Position numbers and translations under genes: made by a program. Positions 7,908 through 16,388 of a stretch of 44,013 bases of DNA are shown in pieces. Below the pieces are notes generated by a model. It was given only the letters and a program-made list of their open reading frames with translations. It searched no databases and was not told the origin of the DNA. The stretch's first letter is position 1. Each line of letters begins with the position of its first letter. Source of the DNA: Pseudonocardia sp. (GTDB lineage Bacteria; Actinomycetota; Actinomycetes; Mycobacteriales; Pseudonocardiaceae); NCBI GenBank assembly GCA_025869365.1, contig JAOZVV010000102.1:1-44013 (forward strand), read 5' to 3'.

Positions 7908-8128
7908 GCAGATGACATTCAGCTCACTGGCAATAGCGCTCCACTGAGCGACGGTACAGGCCGGAGGGGTCCCGTACCGACCACTGGACAGCCTATTCGG
8001 CGCACGTCGGCGGCACGAACCTCTGCGGTCACCGAGCGGACCGTCTCCGCTCCATCGCTCCCTCGCTCCCTGTTCCAGCGGCGCCATGCCCGGGTCGTCC
8101 CCACCATTCAGGCCAGAGGAAACCGGAC

Positions 8129-9664
8129 ATGACTCGTTCCTTGATCACCCGTGCTCGTCGACAGGGGCGCCTCGGCGCCGGGTTGGCGGGCGCGGTCGCC
8201 CTGTTGTCGGCGACGCTGATGGTGGTGTTCGCGGGCACCGCGCAGGCCGCGACCACCGCGGTCCCCCTGGGTACCGCGGACAGCTTCGCGATTCTGGCGG
8301 GCTCCACGGTCACCAACACCGGCCCGTCGGTCGTCACCGGCGACCTCGGCGTCGCCCCCGGCACGGCGATCACGGGCTTCCCGCCGGGGACGGTGAACGG
8401 CACCCAGCATTCCGCCGATGCCGTGGCCGACCAGGCCAAGTCAGACCTGGTCGCGGCCTACACCAACGCGGCCGGCAGGCCCGCGACCGAACTGGCTGCG
8501 GTCGAGCTCGGGGGTCGGACCCTGAACGACGGCGTCTACCACAACAGCACCCTCGGGCTGACGGGGACACTCACCCTCGACGGTCAGGGCATCCCGGGTT
8601 CCGTCTGGATCTTCCAGGCCGACTCGACGCTGATCACCGCGTCCAACAGCGCCGTTCGGCTGATCAACGGGGCCAACGCCTGCAACGTGTTCTGGAAGAT
8701 CGGCAGCTCCGCGACGCTGGGAACCGGCACGGCCTTCGCCGGAACCGTCATGGCGCTGCAGTCGATCACCGTCCAGACCGGCGCGACCCTGAACGGTCGT
8801 GCCCTGGCGCGCAACGGTGCGGTCACCCTCGACGACAACCGCATCGGTTCGGCCGGCTGCCCCGGACCGGGTGCGCCGCCGACCACCACCACGACGCCGA
8901 CCACGACGACGTCCCCGCCGACCACGACGACGTCCCCGCCGACCACGACGACGTCCCCGCCGACCACGACGACGTCCCCGCCGACCACCACCACGACGCC
9001 GACCACCACGACGTCCCCGCCGACCACCACGACGACCTCGCCGAGCACCACCACGACCGCTCCGGCGACGACCACCGGGCAGCCGCCGGTCACCACGACC
9101 ACTCGCGGAGAAGGTCCCGGCAACCCGGGTGGGCCGGGCAATCCCGGCAACCCCGGTGGTCCGGGTGGGCCGGGCAATCCCGGTAACCCCGGTAACCCGG
9201 GTAACCCCGGTACGCCGGGCACGCCGGGTACGCCGGGCACGCCGGGCACGCCGGGCACGCCCGGTGGACCCGGGGCCGACGACTCCGCGACCACCACGAC
9301 GGCCGCACCCGCAGCACCGACAGCAGGTGGCCAGGGCGGGAACGGTGGCCAGGGCGGGAACGGCGGCACGGCGAACGGCGGCACGGCGAACGGCGGCACG
9401 GCGAGCGGCGGTGCCGGCGGATCCTCCGCAGGTGACACCTCCGGCTACGGGACGGGCCCCGGCGGCGGCGCCGTCACGATTCCCCGCGGGCACCCCGAGA
9501 CCGGAGCAGGGGGGAGCGCACACCCCTCCGCGACCGACGTCGCACTGTTCGGCACGGCAGGGCTCGCGATGGCCGGGGCGATCGTGGCCGCCGGGATCGC
9601 GCTCCGCCGCCGACCGGCGGCCGGGCCGGACACCCGTCCCGGAAGTCGTGGCAGCGCGACATGA
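8129..9664 (+). CDS. Secreted DUF3494 ice-binding-like protein with Thr/Pro and collagen-like repeats and an HPETG cell-wall sorting signal
   Basis: 511-aa surface protein. A signal peptide (two-Arg N-region, hydrophobic core 15-35, AQA cleavage after residue 40) precedes a DUF3494 domain (about 46-245) with typical phrases [33 protein letters not shown] and [19 protein letters not shown] linker (about 250-322), 18 collagen-like Gly-x-Pro triplets (329-382) and a Gly/Asn-rich stretch follow. The C-terminus has HPETG (455-459), a hydrophobic helix (about 472-493) and RRRP: a sortase signal with His in place of Leu. AGAGGA lies eight bases before the ATG. The stop overlaps the sortase gene start, which strongly supports wall anchoring. 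Ice binding is proven for some DUF3494 proteins but here could equally be adhesion. Confidence 0.9.
   Translation: MTRSLITRARRQGRLGAGLAGAVALLSATLMVVFAGTAQAATTAVPLGTADSFAILAGSTVTNTGPSVVTGDLGVAPGTAITGFPPGTVNGTQHSADAVADQAKSDLVAAYTNAAGRPATELAAVELGGRTLNDGVYHNSTLGLTGTLTLDGQGIPGSVWIFQADSTLITASNSAVRLINGANACNVFWKIGSSATLGTGTAFAGTVMALQSITVQTGATLNGRALARNGAVTLDDNRIGSAGCPGPGAPPTTTTTPTTTTSPPTTTTSPPTTTTSPPTTTTSPPTTTTTPTTTTSPPTTTTTSPSTTTTAPATTTGQPPVTTTTRGEGPGNPGGPGNPGNPGGPGGPGNPGNPGNPGNPGTPGTPGTPGTPGTPGTPGGPGADDSATTTTAAPAAPTAGGQGGNGGQGGNGGTANGGTANGGTASGGAGGSSAGDTSGYGTGPGGGAVTIPRGHPETGAGGSAHPSATDVALFGTAGLAMAGAIVAAGIALRRRPAAGPDTRPGSRGSAT
8878..9050 (+). repeat. Tandem 21-bp coding repeat (PPTTTTS)
   Basis: At least four near-identical 21-bp units encode SPPTTTT within the surface protein, flanked by shorter variants. 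The near-identity at DNA level suggests recent expansion by slippage, so length probably varies between strains. The encoded linker is likely extended and could be O-glycosylated. Confidence 0.85.
9113..9274 (+). repeat. Collagen-like GNP/GTP/GGP triplet repeat
   Basis: About 18 consecutive Gly-X-Pro codon triplets, including six GTP triplets in a row near the end, inside the surface protein. The 9-bp period is obvious in the DNA. It could form a collagen-like trimer or a flexible wall-spanning rod. Confidence 0.85.
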
Positions 9665-10362
9665 CCCGGATGACGTCGCCCGTGCTGACCCCACCCGGCG
9701 GACCGGGAGCACGGGCACGGCGATGGTGGATCACGGGTGTGGTCCTCCTGCTCCTCGCCACAGGGCTCCTCGCCGCAGGCCTGCGGGGCGGGAGCGAGAT
9801 CCCGGTCGCGGCCACGGCGGCGGCGCCGGCCGGGCCCGGCGGTGTGCCGGTCCCGGCGGGGGCGACCGCCCCGGTCCCGGGCGGCGTGGTCGCCCTGGGG
9901 CAGCGCTCGGCACCCGTCGAGCTGCGGATCCCGGCCATCGAGGTCTCCGTGCCCGTCACCGAGCTCGGCCTCAACCCGGACCAGACGGTCGAGGTGCCGA
10001 CCGACTTCGCGAAGCCGGGGTGGTACCGGTTGGGCACCGCGCCCGGCCAGGTCGGCTCGGCGGTGATCCTCGGCCACGTCGACTCGTTCCGCGGCCCCGC
10101 GGTCTTCTTCCGGCTGCGGAACCTGCAGGCCGGGGACGCGGTCGAGGTGACCCTCGCCGACGGCACCATCGCCTCGTTCGCGGTCACCGAGGTGGCGACG
10201 TACCCGAAGGACCGGTTCCCGGCGGACCTCGTCTACCGGTCACGCGGGGACAGCGCGTTGGTCCTCGTCACCTGTGGGGGTGAGTTCGACCCCGTGGTCC
10301 GCAGCTACCGCTCGAACGTCGTCGCCTTCACCACCCTGACCGGGACCGTGGCGGCCCGGTAG
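9661..10362 (+). CDS. Class F sortase, coupled to its likely substrate
   Basis: 233-aa membrane-anchored transpeptidase. One N-terminal transmembrane helix (about 22-40) and a low-complexity stalk precede the sortase fold. The catalytic triad is visible: His139 in ILGHVDS, Cys205 in VTCGG, Arg217 in SYRSN. ILGHVDS and TCGG are characteristic of actinobacterial class F enzymes. The ATG overlaps the stop of the DUF3494 gene (ATGA), so enzyme and probable substrate are co-translated. The expected reaction is cleavage between Thr and Gly of HPETG and attachment to a wall nucleophile. No other sortase substrate is visible in the window. Confidence 0.93.
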   Translation: MTRMTSPVLTPPGGPGARARRWWITGVVLLLLATGLLAAGLRGGSEIPVAATAAAPAGPGGVPVPAGATAPVPGGVVALGQRSAPVELRIPAIEVSVPVTELGLNPDQTVEVPTDFAKPGWYRLGTAPGQVGSAVILGHVDSFRGPAVFFRLRNLQAGDAVEVTLADGTIASFAVTEVATYPKDRFPADLVYRSRGDSALVLVTCGGEFDPVVRSYRSNVVAFTTLTGTVAAR

Positions 10363-10439
10363 CCCGGAACCAGGTTCTCCGGCGCGGTGCCGCGCGTCGC
10401 GGAGCCGAACGTGCCCTCGGCAGGGTCGGTCGTCACAGG

Positions 10440-10468
10440 TTGATAACTCTCGGTGAATGTCCGATTAG
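10440..10468 (+). promoter_or_regulatory. Putative promoter for the DUF6131 peptide
   Basis: TTGATA (10440-10445), a 17-bp spacer and GATTAG (10463-10468) lie in an AT-richer patch of the gap after the sortase gene, 74 bp before the TTG start. Spacing is ideal; the -10 match is moderate. Confidence 0.4.
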
Positions 10469-10541
10469 GGCGCCACCCGATCGGGCATCCCGTATCAACA
10501 TCGGACGTGCCTGACGTCCGAGAGCTCTCCCGGAGGCTTCA

Positions 10542-10697
10542 TTGATCATCCTCGGTCTGATCCTGCTCGTGGTCGGTTATCTCACCGGCCTGAGCCTGCT
10601 GTACTACCTGGGCGGGATCCTGCTCATCGTCGGCATCGTCCTGCTCGTCCTCGGCCGCGTCGGCCGCCCGGTCGGGGGACGAAAAGTCTGGTTCTAG
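10542..10697 (+). CDS. DUF6131-like small double-helix membrane protein
   Basis: 51-aa hydrophobic peptide starting at a TTG with GGAGG five bases upstream. Two closely spaced membrane helices (ILGLILLVVGYL and LGGILLIVGIVLLVLG) are followed by a short basic tail, GRPVGGRKVWF. This layout matches a small membrane protein family (DUF6131, as I recall it) common in actinobacteria, whose function is unknown. It is followed at once by a perfect 15-bp terminator hairpin, which supports it as a real monocistronic gene. Confidence 0.75.
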   Translation: MIILGLILLVVGYLTGLSLLYYLGGILLIVGIVLLVLGRVGRPVGGRKVWF

Positions 10698-10721
10698 CGA
10701 GGCCCCTCCACACCCGGCCTC

Positions 10722-10755
10722 CAGCGCCCCGGCACCGAATGGTGCCGGGGCGCTG
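10722..10755. terminator. Perfect 15-bp hairpin terminator
   Basis: Arms 10722-10736 and 10741-10755 are exact reverse complements with a GAAT tetraloop. The hairpin lies between the DUF6131 gene and the convergent F420-dependent oxidoreductase gene, so it can serve both strands. Confidence 0.85.
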
Positions 10756-10802
10756 TGCCGGGCGCGACACGACGACCACGGACGCCCTCGCGGGGGCGCA
10801 GG

Positions 10803-11807
10803 TCACCGGGGGCGTACGCCGATCGCGCCTTCGCTCTCGCCGAACTCCTCGCGCAGCGCCGGGAGCAGCTCGGCCCGGGCGAACCCGAGGAAGTCCGGCT
10901 GCATCTCCCCGCCGACCTCGACGAGCGCGACGTGGGTGTGCCCGGCGTCGACGAACGGGCGGACCGCCTCCACGTGCGCGGAGACGTCCGGACCGCACGG
11001 GATCGCGGCCGCCACGTCCGCGCGGCGCACGAACTGTGTCGCCGCCGCGAAGCCCGCGGTTCCCGGCAGCTCGGCGTTGACCTTCCAGCCGCCGGCGAAC
11101 CAGCGGAACAGCGAGTGGGCGCGCTCGGCCGCCGCGTCGGCGTCCGGACCCCAGCTGATCGGCTGCTGGCCGATCTTGGGCAGCTCCGCGCCGCTCGCCC
11201 GGTCCCAACCGCGGACCAGGTCCGGGTTCGGCTCGACCGCCACCATGGCGTCGGCGACCGGGGCGTACCGGTCCACCGACTGCGAGCCGGAGACGGCGAC
11301 CGCGATCGGGACACCCTCGTCCGGACGGTCCCAGAGCTTCGCGGAGTCGACGCGGTAGTGGGCGCCCTCGACGGTCACGTACCCGCCGGCGAGGAGCTCG
11401 CGGATGATCGTCACCGCCTCGTCGAGCATCTCCTGGCGGACGTCCGCCGTGGGCCAGCCCTGCCCCACGACGTGCTCGTTGAGGTTCTCGCCGGACCCGA
11501 GGCCCAGGGTGAACCGGCCCTCGGACAGCAGGGCGACGGTCGCCGCCTTCTGCGCGACGACGGCCGGGTGGTAGCGCATCGTCGGGCAGGTCACGTAGGT
11601 CATCAGGCCCACCCGTTCGGTGGCGTGGGCGACGGCGCCGAGCACGCTCCAGGCGTACGGCGCGTGGCCCATCTCGTCCAGCCACGGGAAGTAGTGGTCG
11701 CTCATGACCTCGAAGTCGAAGCCGGCCCGCTCGGCGGCGACCGCGTCGGACACCAGGTCCCGAGGCCCGCGCTGCTCGGTCATCAGGGTGTAGCCGAAGG
11801 ACGTCAT
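10803..11807 (-). CDS. F420-dependent LLM-class oxidoreductase (glucose-6-phosphate dehydrogenase-like subfamily)
   Basis: 334-aa TIM-barrel enzyme of the luciferase-like family that uses the deazaflavin F420. It begins MTSFGYTLMTEQRGP and continues with SDHYFPWLDEMGHAP, a pattern I associate with the TIGR03557 group of F420 oxidoreductases. GRFTLGLGSGENLNEHVVG is the usual cofactor-phosphate loop region. The ATG at 11807 begins the family sequence; the longer upstream frame is not homologous and the ribosome site is weak. The substrate is unknown. It stands alone, transcribed away from a small acidic protein and the hemerythrin gene. Confidence 0.88.
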   Translation of the reverse strand: MTSFGYTLMTEQRGPRDLVSDAVAAERAGFDFEVMSDHYFPWLDEMGHAPYAWSVLGAVAHATERVGLMTYVTCPTMRYHPAVVAQKAATVALLSEGRFTLGLGSGENLNEHVVGQGWPTADVRQEMLDEAVTIIRELLAGGYVTVEGAHYRVDSAKLWDRPDEGVPIAVAVSGSQSVDRYAPVADAMVAVEPNPDLVRGWDRASGAELPKIGQQPISWGPDADAAAERAHSLFRWFAGGWKVNAELPGTAGFAAATQFVRRADVAAAIPCGPDVSAHVEAVRPFVDAGHTHVALVEVGGEMQPDFLGFARAELLPALREEFGESEGAIGVRPR

Positions 11808-11873
11808 GGCCGCGGGTACCCGGTCGTCGCCGTGGGTACCCGGCCGTGACGCACCCGAGGGAAGGACACGATC

Positions 11874-12077
11874 ATGGCTGACACCGGATCCCACGACCGG
11901 CACCCGGACCGGCCGGAGGACGCGCAGGACGGCGGCCGGCATCCCGCGGGCCGCCACGGGACGGTCGAGGACGACCGCGAGGAGCGCGACGTGGTCGCCG
12001 CCTCGGCGGACGGGGCCAGCGCCGCCGACGCCCCGGACGTCGGCGACGACGCCGTCCCCGGCGTCCGGAGCGGCTGA
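11874..12077 (+). CDS. Small acidic, disordered hypothetical protein
   Basis: 67-aa, highly charged peptide (Asp, Glu, His and Arg rich, no hydrophobic core) beginning MADTGSHDRHPDRPED. The ATG has AGGGAAGG about eight bases upstream. It lies 81 bp upstream of the hemerythrin gene on the same strand and may be co-transcribed with it. No family recognised. Composition alone could be chance in high-GC DNA, but the ribosome site and position favour a real gene. Confidence 0.5.
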   Translation: MADTGSHDRHPDRPEDAQDGGRHPAGRHGTVEDDREERDVVAASADGASAADAPDVGDDAVPGVRSG

Positions 12078-12158
12078 CCGGCGCGCAGTACCCACGGCCC
12101 GACGGCTCCCGCCGCGCAGTACGCAGAGCCCGAACCGATCCACTCAGGAGGACCCGCC

Positions 12159-12659
12159 ATGTCGACCGATGCGATCGTGCTGCTCAAGGACGACCACAAG
12201 CAGATCCGGAAGCTGTTCCGGGACTTCCGGGGCGCGGGCGAGAACGCCGTCGCGACGAAGGGAAAGATCGTCGACCGGATCCTCGAGGCGCTCACCGTGC
12301 ACACCTACATCGAGAACGAGGGGATGTACCCCGACGTCCGTGCGCTGCTCCCGGCCGTGGAGGACGAGGTCCTGGAGTCCTACGAGGAGCACCACGTCGC
12401 GGACGTGCTGTGTATGGAGCTGGCCGCGATGGCGCCGGACGACGAGCGGTTCGACGCCAAGACCACGGTGTTGATCGAGATCGTCGACCACCACATCGAG
12501 GAGGAGGAGAAGGAGTGGTTCCCGCAGGTCCGCGAGGGCCTGTCCCGGACGCAGCTGCAGGAGATCGGGGCCCGGATGCTGGAGCTGAGGAAGTCCGCTC
12601 CCCGCCGCCCGGAACAGCCCGGTGCGCTCAAGAAGGTCGCGGACGCCGTCCTGAGCTGA
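12159..12659 (+). CDS. Hemerythrin HHE-domain protein
   Basis: 166-aa four-helix protein with a likely di-iron site that could bind oxygen or nitric oxide. Metal-ligand candidates appear in order: DDHKQI near the N-terminus, HTYIENEGMYP (HxxxE), EEHHVADVL, and DHHIEEEEKEWFP (HxxxE). Length is right for stand-alone actinobacterial HHE proteins. A good ribosome site (AGGAGG) precedes the ATG. The last 32 bp overlap the convergent carotenoid gene. An oxygen/NO-sensing or redox-stress role is inferred from family only. Confidence 0.9.
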   Translation: MSTDAIVLLKDDHKQIRKLFRDFRGAGENAVATKGKIVDRILEALTVHTYIENEGMYPDVRALLPAVEDEVLESYEEHHVADVLCMELAAMAPDDERFDAKTTVLIEIVDHHIEEEEKEWFPQVREGLSRTQLQEIGARMLELRKSAPRRPEQPGALKKVADAVLS

Positions 12660-13572
12660 GGCCGTCCGACGTGCCCGTCCGTCGGTCATCGGGGCGGGCG
12701 CGCGGGCCGCGGAACACCGCCACGGCGAACGGCACGGTGACCAGCCCCATCACCACGCCGCCGACCATCGCGGAGCCGGGCAGGCCGAAGAATGCGACAT
12801 GGGCCAGGACGGACGAGCCGTACACCCACAGGTACAGCGCCGCGGCCGGGCCCGACGGGGCCGAGCCCGCGGGGCGCCGGGGCAGCAGCCGGTCCATCGC
12901 GGCCACCATCAGCACGGACAGGACCAGCCAGCCCGCGTAGTTGGTCAGCGGGATCCCCGGGACGAAGGGCAGGGACGGTGCGGGATCCGTCCACCGCCAG
13001 TGGCCCGCGTCGACCATCTGCGGGTCCAGGAACACATCCCACGCGGCCAGCGCGAACCCGCCGACCGCTGCCGTCGCGACGGGGGCGCGCACCAGCGCCC
13101 GGCCGACCACCAGGGCGGGCCAGGCCATCATGATCCAGGCCAGCGGCACGATCACCGGCACGTCGAGGAGATCGGCGCCGAGGGTGCCGATGTAGGTGTA
13201 GTCCCCGAACGGGAAGCCGGTGGCGACGCCGACCGCCTCGGCGAGGAGCCCGCCCCCACCTGCGACGACGACCAGCACGGCCGCGCCGCGCGGCCCGTGC
13301 GTCCGCGCCGCGTCGGTGACCGAGGCCGCCGCGAAGACCACGACGGACACCACGGTCGGCACGACGAGCGCCGCGTCCGGGGTGAGCGGGTAGGCGATCT
13401 GTGTCAGCACCGCCACCGCGACCAGCACCCAGGCGGCCCGGTCGAGGCCCGTCCTGTGTGGTCCCGTCCCGTGCGGCCGAGTCCTGTGCGGTCGGGTCCC
13501 GAGTGGCCGGGACCGGGGCGAACCGATCCCGGGCATGCCGATCCGGGGCAGGGCGGGGGAGCTGCGGAGCAT
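12628..13572 (-). CDS. cruF: CruF-like carotenoid 1',2'-hydratase (integral membrane)
   Basis: 314-aa polytopic membrane protein of the DUF422/carotenoid biosynthesis family. Diagnostic stretches are FPFGDYTYIG, VPVIVPLAWIMMAW, WDVFLDPQMV and GIPLTNYAGW. CruF and relatives hydrate the psi end group (C-1',2') of carotenoids. About seven hydrophobic segments follow an Arg/Pro/His-rich N-terminus. The start is uncertain: ATG 13572 is used, with downstream ATGs possible. It is divergent from a glycosyltransferase and desaturase that would act on its product. The C-terminal coding overlaps the hemerythrin gene by 32 bp. Hydratase activity is inferred from family and neighbours. Confidence 0.85.
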   Translation of the reverse strand: MLRSSPALPRIGMPGIGSPRSRPLGTRPHRTRPHGTGPHRTGLDRAAWVLVAVAVLTQIAYPLTPDAALVVPTVVSVVVFAAASVTDAARTHGPRGAAVLVVVAGGGGLLAEAVGVATGFPFGDYTYIGTLGADLLDVPVIVPLAWIMMAWPALVVGRALVRAPVATAAVGGFALAAWDVFLDPQMVDAGHWRWTDPAPSLPFVPGIPLTNYAGWLVLSVLMVAAMDRLLPRRPAGSAPSGPAAALYLWVYGSSVLAHVAFFGLPGSAMVGGVVMGLVTVPFAVAVFRGPRARPDDRRTGTSDGLSSGRRPRPS

Positions 13573-13638
13573 GCGGGGACCCTTCGAGGTGGCGCGGTCG
13601 CGTGGGTGCGCATCCGCCGCGTCCCCGCCCACGGGCCC

Positions 13639-13666
13639 GCCGAAACCTCCGTGAGGAAGGTTCGGC
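13639..13666. promoter_or_regulatory. Imperfect inverted repeat between divergent carotenoid genes
   Basis: GCCGAAACCT (13639-13648) and AGGTTCGGC (13658-13666) pair except for one bulged A. The repeat lies 67 bp from the cruF start and 54 bp from the glycosyltransferase start, so it could be a shared operator or an overlapping promoter region. The rest of 13573-13719 shows no gene. Confidence 0.4.
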
Positions 13667-13719
13667 GCGATCGGGTGTCGCCGCGCCGTGGCCGCCGTCC
13701 CCCCTTAGGGTCCGAGGCG

Positions 13720-14841
13720 ATGAGCACGCCGCGTGTCGCCCGGGTCCTGCGCGGGACCGTGTGGACCGGCGCGTTCCTGGCGACGGCCGGGACGCTGCAC
13801 GAGCTGGTCAACCTGCGCCGGCTCCGGGCGCCCGCCACGGATCCGCCGCCCGTCCGGGAACCGGTCTCGGTGCTCGTCCCCGCCCGGGACGAGGCCCATC
13901 GGGTCGGGCCGACGATCTGCTCGCTGCTCGCCCAGTCGGGCGTCCCGGACCTCGAGGTGATCGTCCTGGACGACGGGTCCGCGGACGACACGGCCGGGGC
14001 CGTGACGCGCGCCGCCGCCGGGGACCCCCGCCTCCGGGTGCTCACCGGGACGCCGCCACCGGTCGGGTTCCTGGGCAAGCCGCACGCGTGCGCCCAGCTG
14101 GCCGCGGCCGCGCGGGGCCGGGTCCTGGTGTTCGTCGACGCGGACGTCGTGCTCGCCCCGCACGCCGTGGCGGCTGCGGTGGCGCTCCTGCGCGACGGCG
14201 GGTTCGGGCTGCTCTGCCCCTGGCCGCGGCAGCTCGCGGACGATCTCGCGACGCGGCTGGTGCAACCGCTGCTGGCCTGGTCCTGGCTGGTCACGCTCCC
14301 GCTGGGGGTGGCCGAACGGTCCCGCCGGCCGTCCCTGGTCGCCGCCAACGGCCAGTTCCTGCTCGTCGACGCGGCCGTGCTGGCCACCGCGGGCGGGTTC
14401 GCCGCCGTCTCGGGGGAGGTCCTGGACGACATCGCGCTCGCCCGCGCCGTGCGGCGGACCGGGTCGCGGACGGGGGTCGCGGACGGGTCCGGCATCGCCG
14501 CCTGCCGCATGTACGAGGGCGGGACCGCGATGGCCGCCGGGTACCGCAAGTCCCTGTGGCGGGCGTTCGGCGGCCCCGGCGGATCGGCGGCGGTGGCGGC
14601 CCTGCTGGCGCTGGCCTACGTCGTCCCGGCGGTGGCGGCGTCGGCCGGCTCTCGGGCCGGCCTGGTCGGGTACGGCGCCGCCGTCGTCGGCCGCGCGCTG
14701 GCGGCGTACCGGACCGGTGGGCGGGTGTGGCCGGACTCCGCGGCGCATCCGGTGTCCGTGGCCGCCCTGCTCGGGCTGCTCGCGTCGTCCTGGGCCGGGC
14801 ACCGGGCGGGCACGCTGCGCTGGAAGGGACGGCCCCTGTGA
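13720..14841 (+). CDS. GT2-family glycosyltransferase, carotenoid type (CruC/CruG-like)
   Basis: 373-aa membrane-associated GT-A enzyme. An N-terminal helix is followed by SVLVPARDEAHRV, LDDGSADDT and the metal-binding DxD in VFVDADVVL (about residue 140). LDDIALARAVRR (D near 235) is the usual acceptor-side motif. C-terminal hydrophobic helices (about 290-360) anchor it. The layout matches glycosyltransferases that decorate hydroxylated carotenoids (CruG, CruC). GAGG sits five bases before the ATG. The stop overlaps the GTG of the following desaturase (GTGA), so they are coupled. The sugar is unknown. Confidence 0.85.
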   Translation: MSTPRVARVLRGTVWTGAFLATAGTLHELVNLRRLRAPATDPPPVREPVSVLVPARDEAHRVGPTICSLLAQSGVPDLEVIVLDDGSADDTAGAVTRAAAGDPRLRVLTGTPPPVGFLGKPHACAQLAAAARGRVLVFVDADVVLAPHAVAAAVALLRDGGFGLLCPWPRQLADDLATRLVQPLLAWSWLVTLPLGVAERSRRPSLVAANGQFLLVDAAVLATAGGFAAVSGEVLDDIALARAVRRTGSRTGVADGSGIAACRMYEGGTAMAAGYRKSLWRAFGGPGGSAAVAALLALAYVVPAVAASAGSRAGLVGYGAAVVGRALAAYRTGGRVWPDSAAHPVSVAALLGLLASSWAGHRAGTLRWKGRPL

Positions 14842-16388
14842 GCCCCGCGGTCACCAGCCGGGTCGTCGTGATCGGGGCGGGTGTCGGCGGCCTGACCGCC
14901 GCGGCCCGGCTGGCGGCCCTGGGCCACGACGTGGAACTGCACGAACGCGCCGCGACGCACGGCGGCAAGCTCGGCACCTTCACCCGCGACGGGTTCACCT
15001 TCGACACCGGGCCGTCCCTGCTCACGCTCCCGGCCGAGCTCGACGAGGTGTTCGCCGCCACCGGCGGCCCGGCGGACCTGGACGTGGTGCCCGTGGACCC
15101 GGTGTGCTCCTACCGGTTCGCCGACGGGACGCGGCTGGACATGCCGCACGATCCGGAACGCGTCCCCGCCGCCCTGGACGCCGCGTTCGGCTCCGGGGCC
15201 GGTGACGCCTGGTCGACGCTGTACCGGCGGTCGGAACGGCTGTGGGACCTCGTCGGGGACGCGGTGCTGCGCCGGCCCTTCGACGGCCCGCGGGACCTGC
15301 TCCGGCTCGCCCGCCGGGTCGGGGACCTGCGGGCGGTGGCCCCGTGGCGGACACTCGCCGGGCTCGGCCGCGAGCTGCTCCCGGATCCGCGGATGCGGTT
15401 GTGGCTCAACCGCTACGCGACCTACTCGGGCTCGGACCCGCGGCGCACGCCCGCCGTCCTGTCCGTCACGCCGTACGTGGAGCAGCGCTTCGGCGGCTGG
15501 TACGTCCGCGGTGGGCTCCGGCGGCTCGGCGACGAGCTGCTCGCCCGCTGCCGCGCGCTCGGCGTCAGGGTGCACCTCGGGTCCGAGGTCATCGAGGTCC
15601 GCACGGTGGGCGGCCGGGTGACCGGGGTGCGGCTCGCCGACGGGACGGCCGTCCCCGCGGACGTCGTGGTGTGCAACGCGGACGCCTCGATCCTGCACGA
15701 GCGGCTGCTGAGCCCCGGCGACGCCACCCGCCCGCGGCGGGTGCTGCGCCGGGCCCCGCGCTCGTCCGCGGGTGTCGTGCTCCTCCTCGCGCTCGACGGC
15801 CGGGTGCCCGGCCCGGCGCACCGTGTCTGGTTCCCGGCGGACCACGATGCCGAGTTCGACGCGACGCTGGGCCCGCGCCCCCGGCCCGTCGACGACCCCA
15901 CGATCTACGTGCACGCCCCGGACGACCCGGCGCTGCGCCCCGACGAGGCGTCGGAGGGCTGGTTCGTCCTGGTCAACGCCCCGCCGCACGATCCCGCGGG
16001 CGGGGTGGACTGGGACGCGCCGGGCCTGGCCGAGCGGTACGCCGACCACGTCCTGGCCACCCTCGCCGCTCGCGGGGAGGACGTGCGCGGCCGCATCCGC
16101 TGGCGGGAGATCCGCACGCCCGCCGACCTGGAGCGGGACACCGGCGCGCCGGGCGGCGCGATCTACGGCACGGCGTCGCACGGCGCGCGGGCGGCGTTGC
16201 TGCGCCCGGCGAACGGCTCCCCGGTCGGGGGCCTCTACCTGGTCGGCGGCTCGGCGCACCCCGGCGGCGGGCTCCCGCTGGTGCTGATGTCCGCGGGGAT
16301 CGTCGCCCGGCTCATCGGCCCGGCTCCGGTAGGTCCGGCCCGAACCGCGCCGGCACCGTCCGGACCACGGCGAGAACCAGCTGGATGA
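14838..16388 (+). CDS. CrtI/CrtD-family carotenoid desaturase
   Basis: 516-aa FAD-dependent oxidoreductase. The dinucleotide motif GAGVGGLTAAARLA starts at residue 13, FDTGPSLLTLP is typical of phytoene desaturases, and the C-terminal signature YLVGGSAHPGGGLP (about 464-478) closes the FAD site. Length matches CrtI/CrtD. Beside a CruF-like hydratase and a glycosyltransferase, a CrtD-type 3',4'-desaturase acting on the hydroxylated psi end is attractive, but a phytoene desaturase cannot be excluded. It starts at GTG 14838, overlapping the glycosyltransferase stop. The last 77 bp overlap the opposite-strand phosphatidyltransferase gene. Confidence 0.88.
   Translation: MSPAVTSRVVVIGAGVGGLTAAARLAALGHDVELHERAATHGGKLGTFTRDGFTFDTGPSLLTLPAELDEVFAATGGPADLDVVPVDPVCSYRFADGTRLDMPHDPERVPAALDAAFGSGAGDAWSTLYRRSERLWDLVGDAVLRRPFDGPRDLLRLARRVGDLRAVAPWRTLAGLGRELLPDPRMRLWLNRYATYSGSDPRRTPAVLSVTPYVEQRFGGWYVRGGLRRLGDELLARCRALGVRVHLGSEVIEVRTVGGRVTGVRLADGTAVPADVVVCNADASILHERLLSPGDATRPRRVLRRAPRSSAGVVLLLALDGRVPGPAHRVWFPADHDAEFDATLGPRPRPVDDPTIYVHAPDDPALRPDEASEGWFVLVNAPPHDPAGGVDWDAPGLAERYADHVLATLAARGEDVRGRIRWREIRTPADLERDTGAPGGAIYGTASHGARAALLRPANGSPVGGLYLVGGSAHPGGGLPLVLMSAGIVARLIGPAPVGPARTAPAPSGPRREPAG

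Noticed and set aside
8441..9718. Long open frames antisense to the DUF3494 gene
   Set aside because: They arise because the repeats are Gly/Pro/Thr-coding on the real strand; the antisense frames encode Val/Gly or Arg/Gly monotony without any start signal.
10363..10541. Additional gene in the gap after the sortase
   Set aside because: No frame with a ribosome site or plausible composition; only a promoter-like element is visible.
12799..13719. Frame leading into the glycosyltransferase
   Set aside because: This portion is antisense to the cruF-like gene and Arg/Gly rich; family sequence begins at ATG 13720, with a ribosome site.
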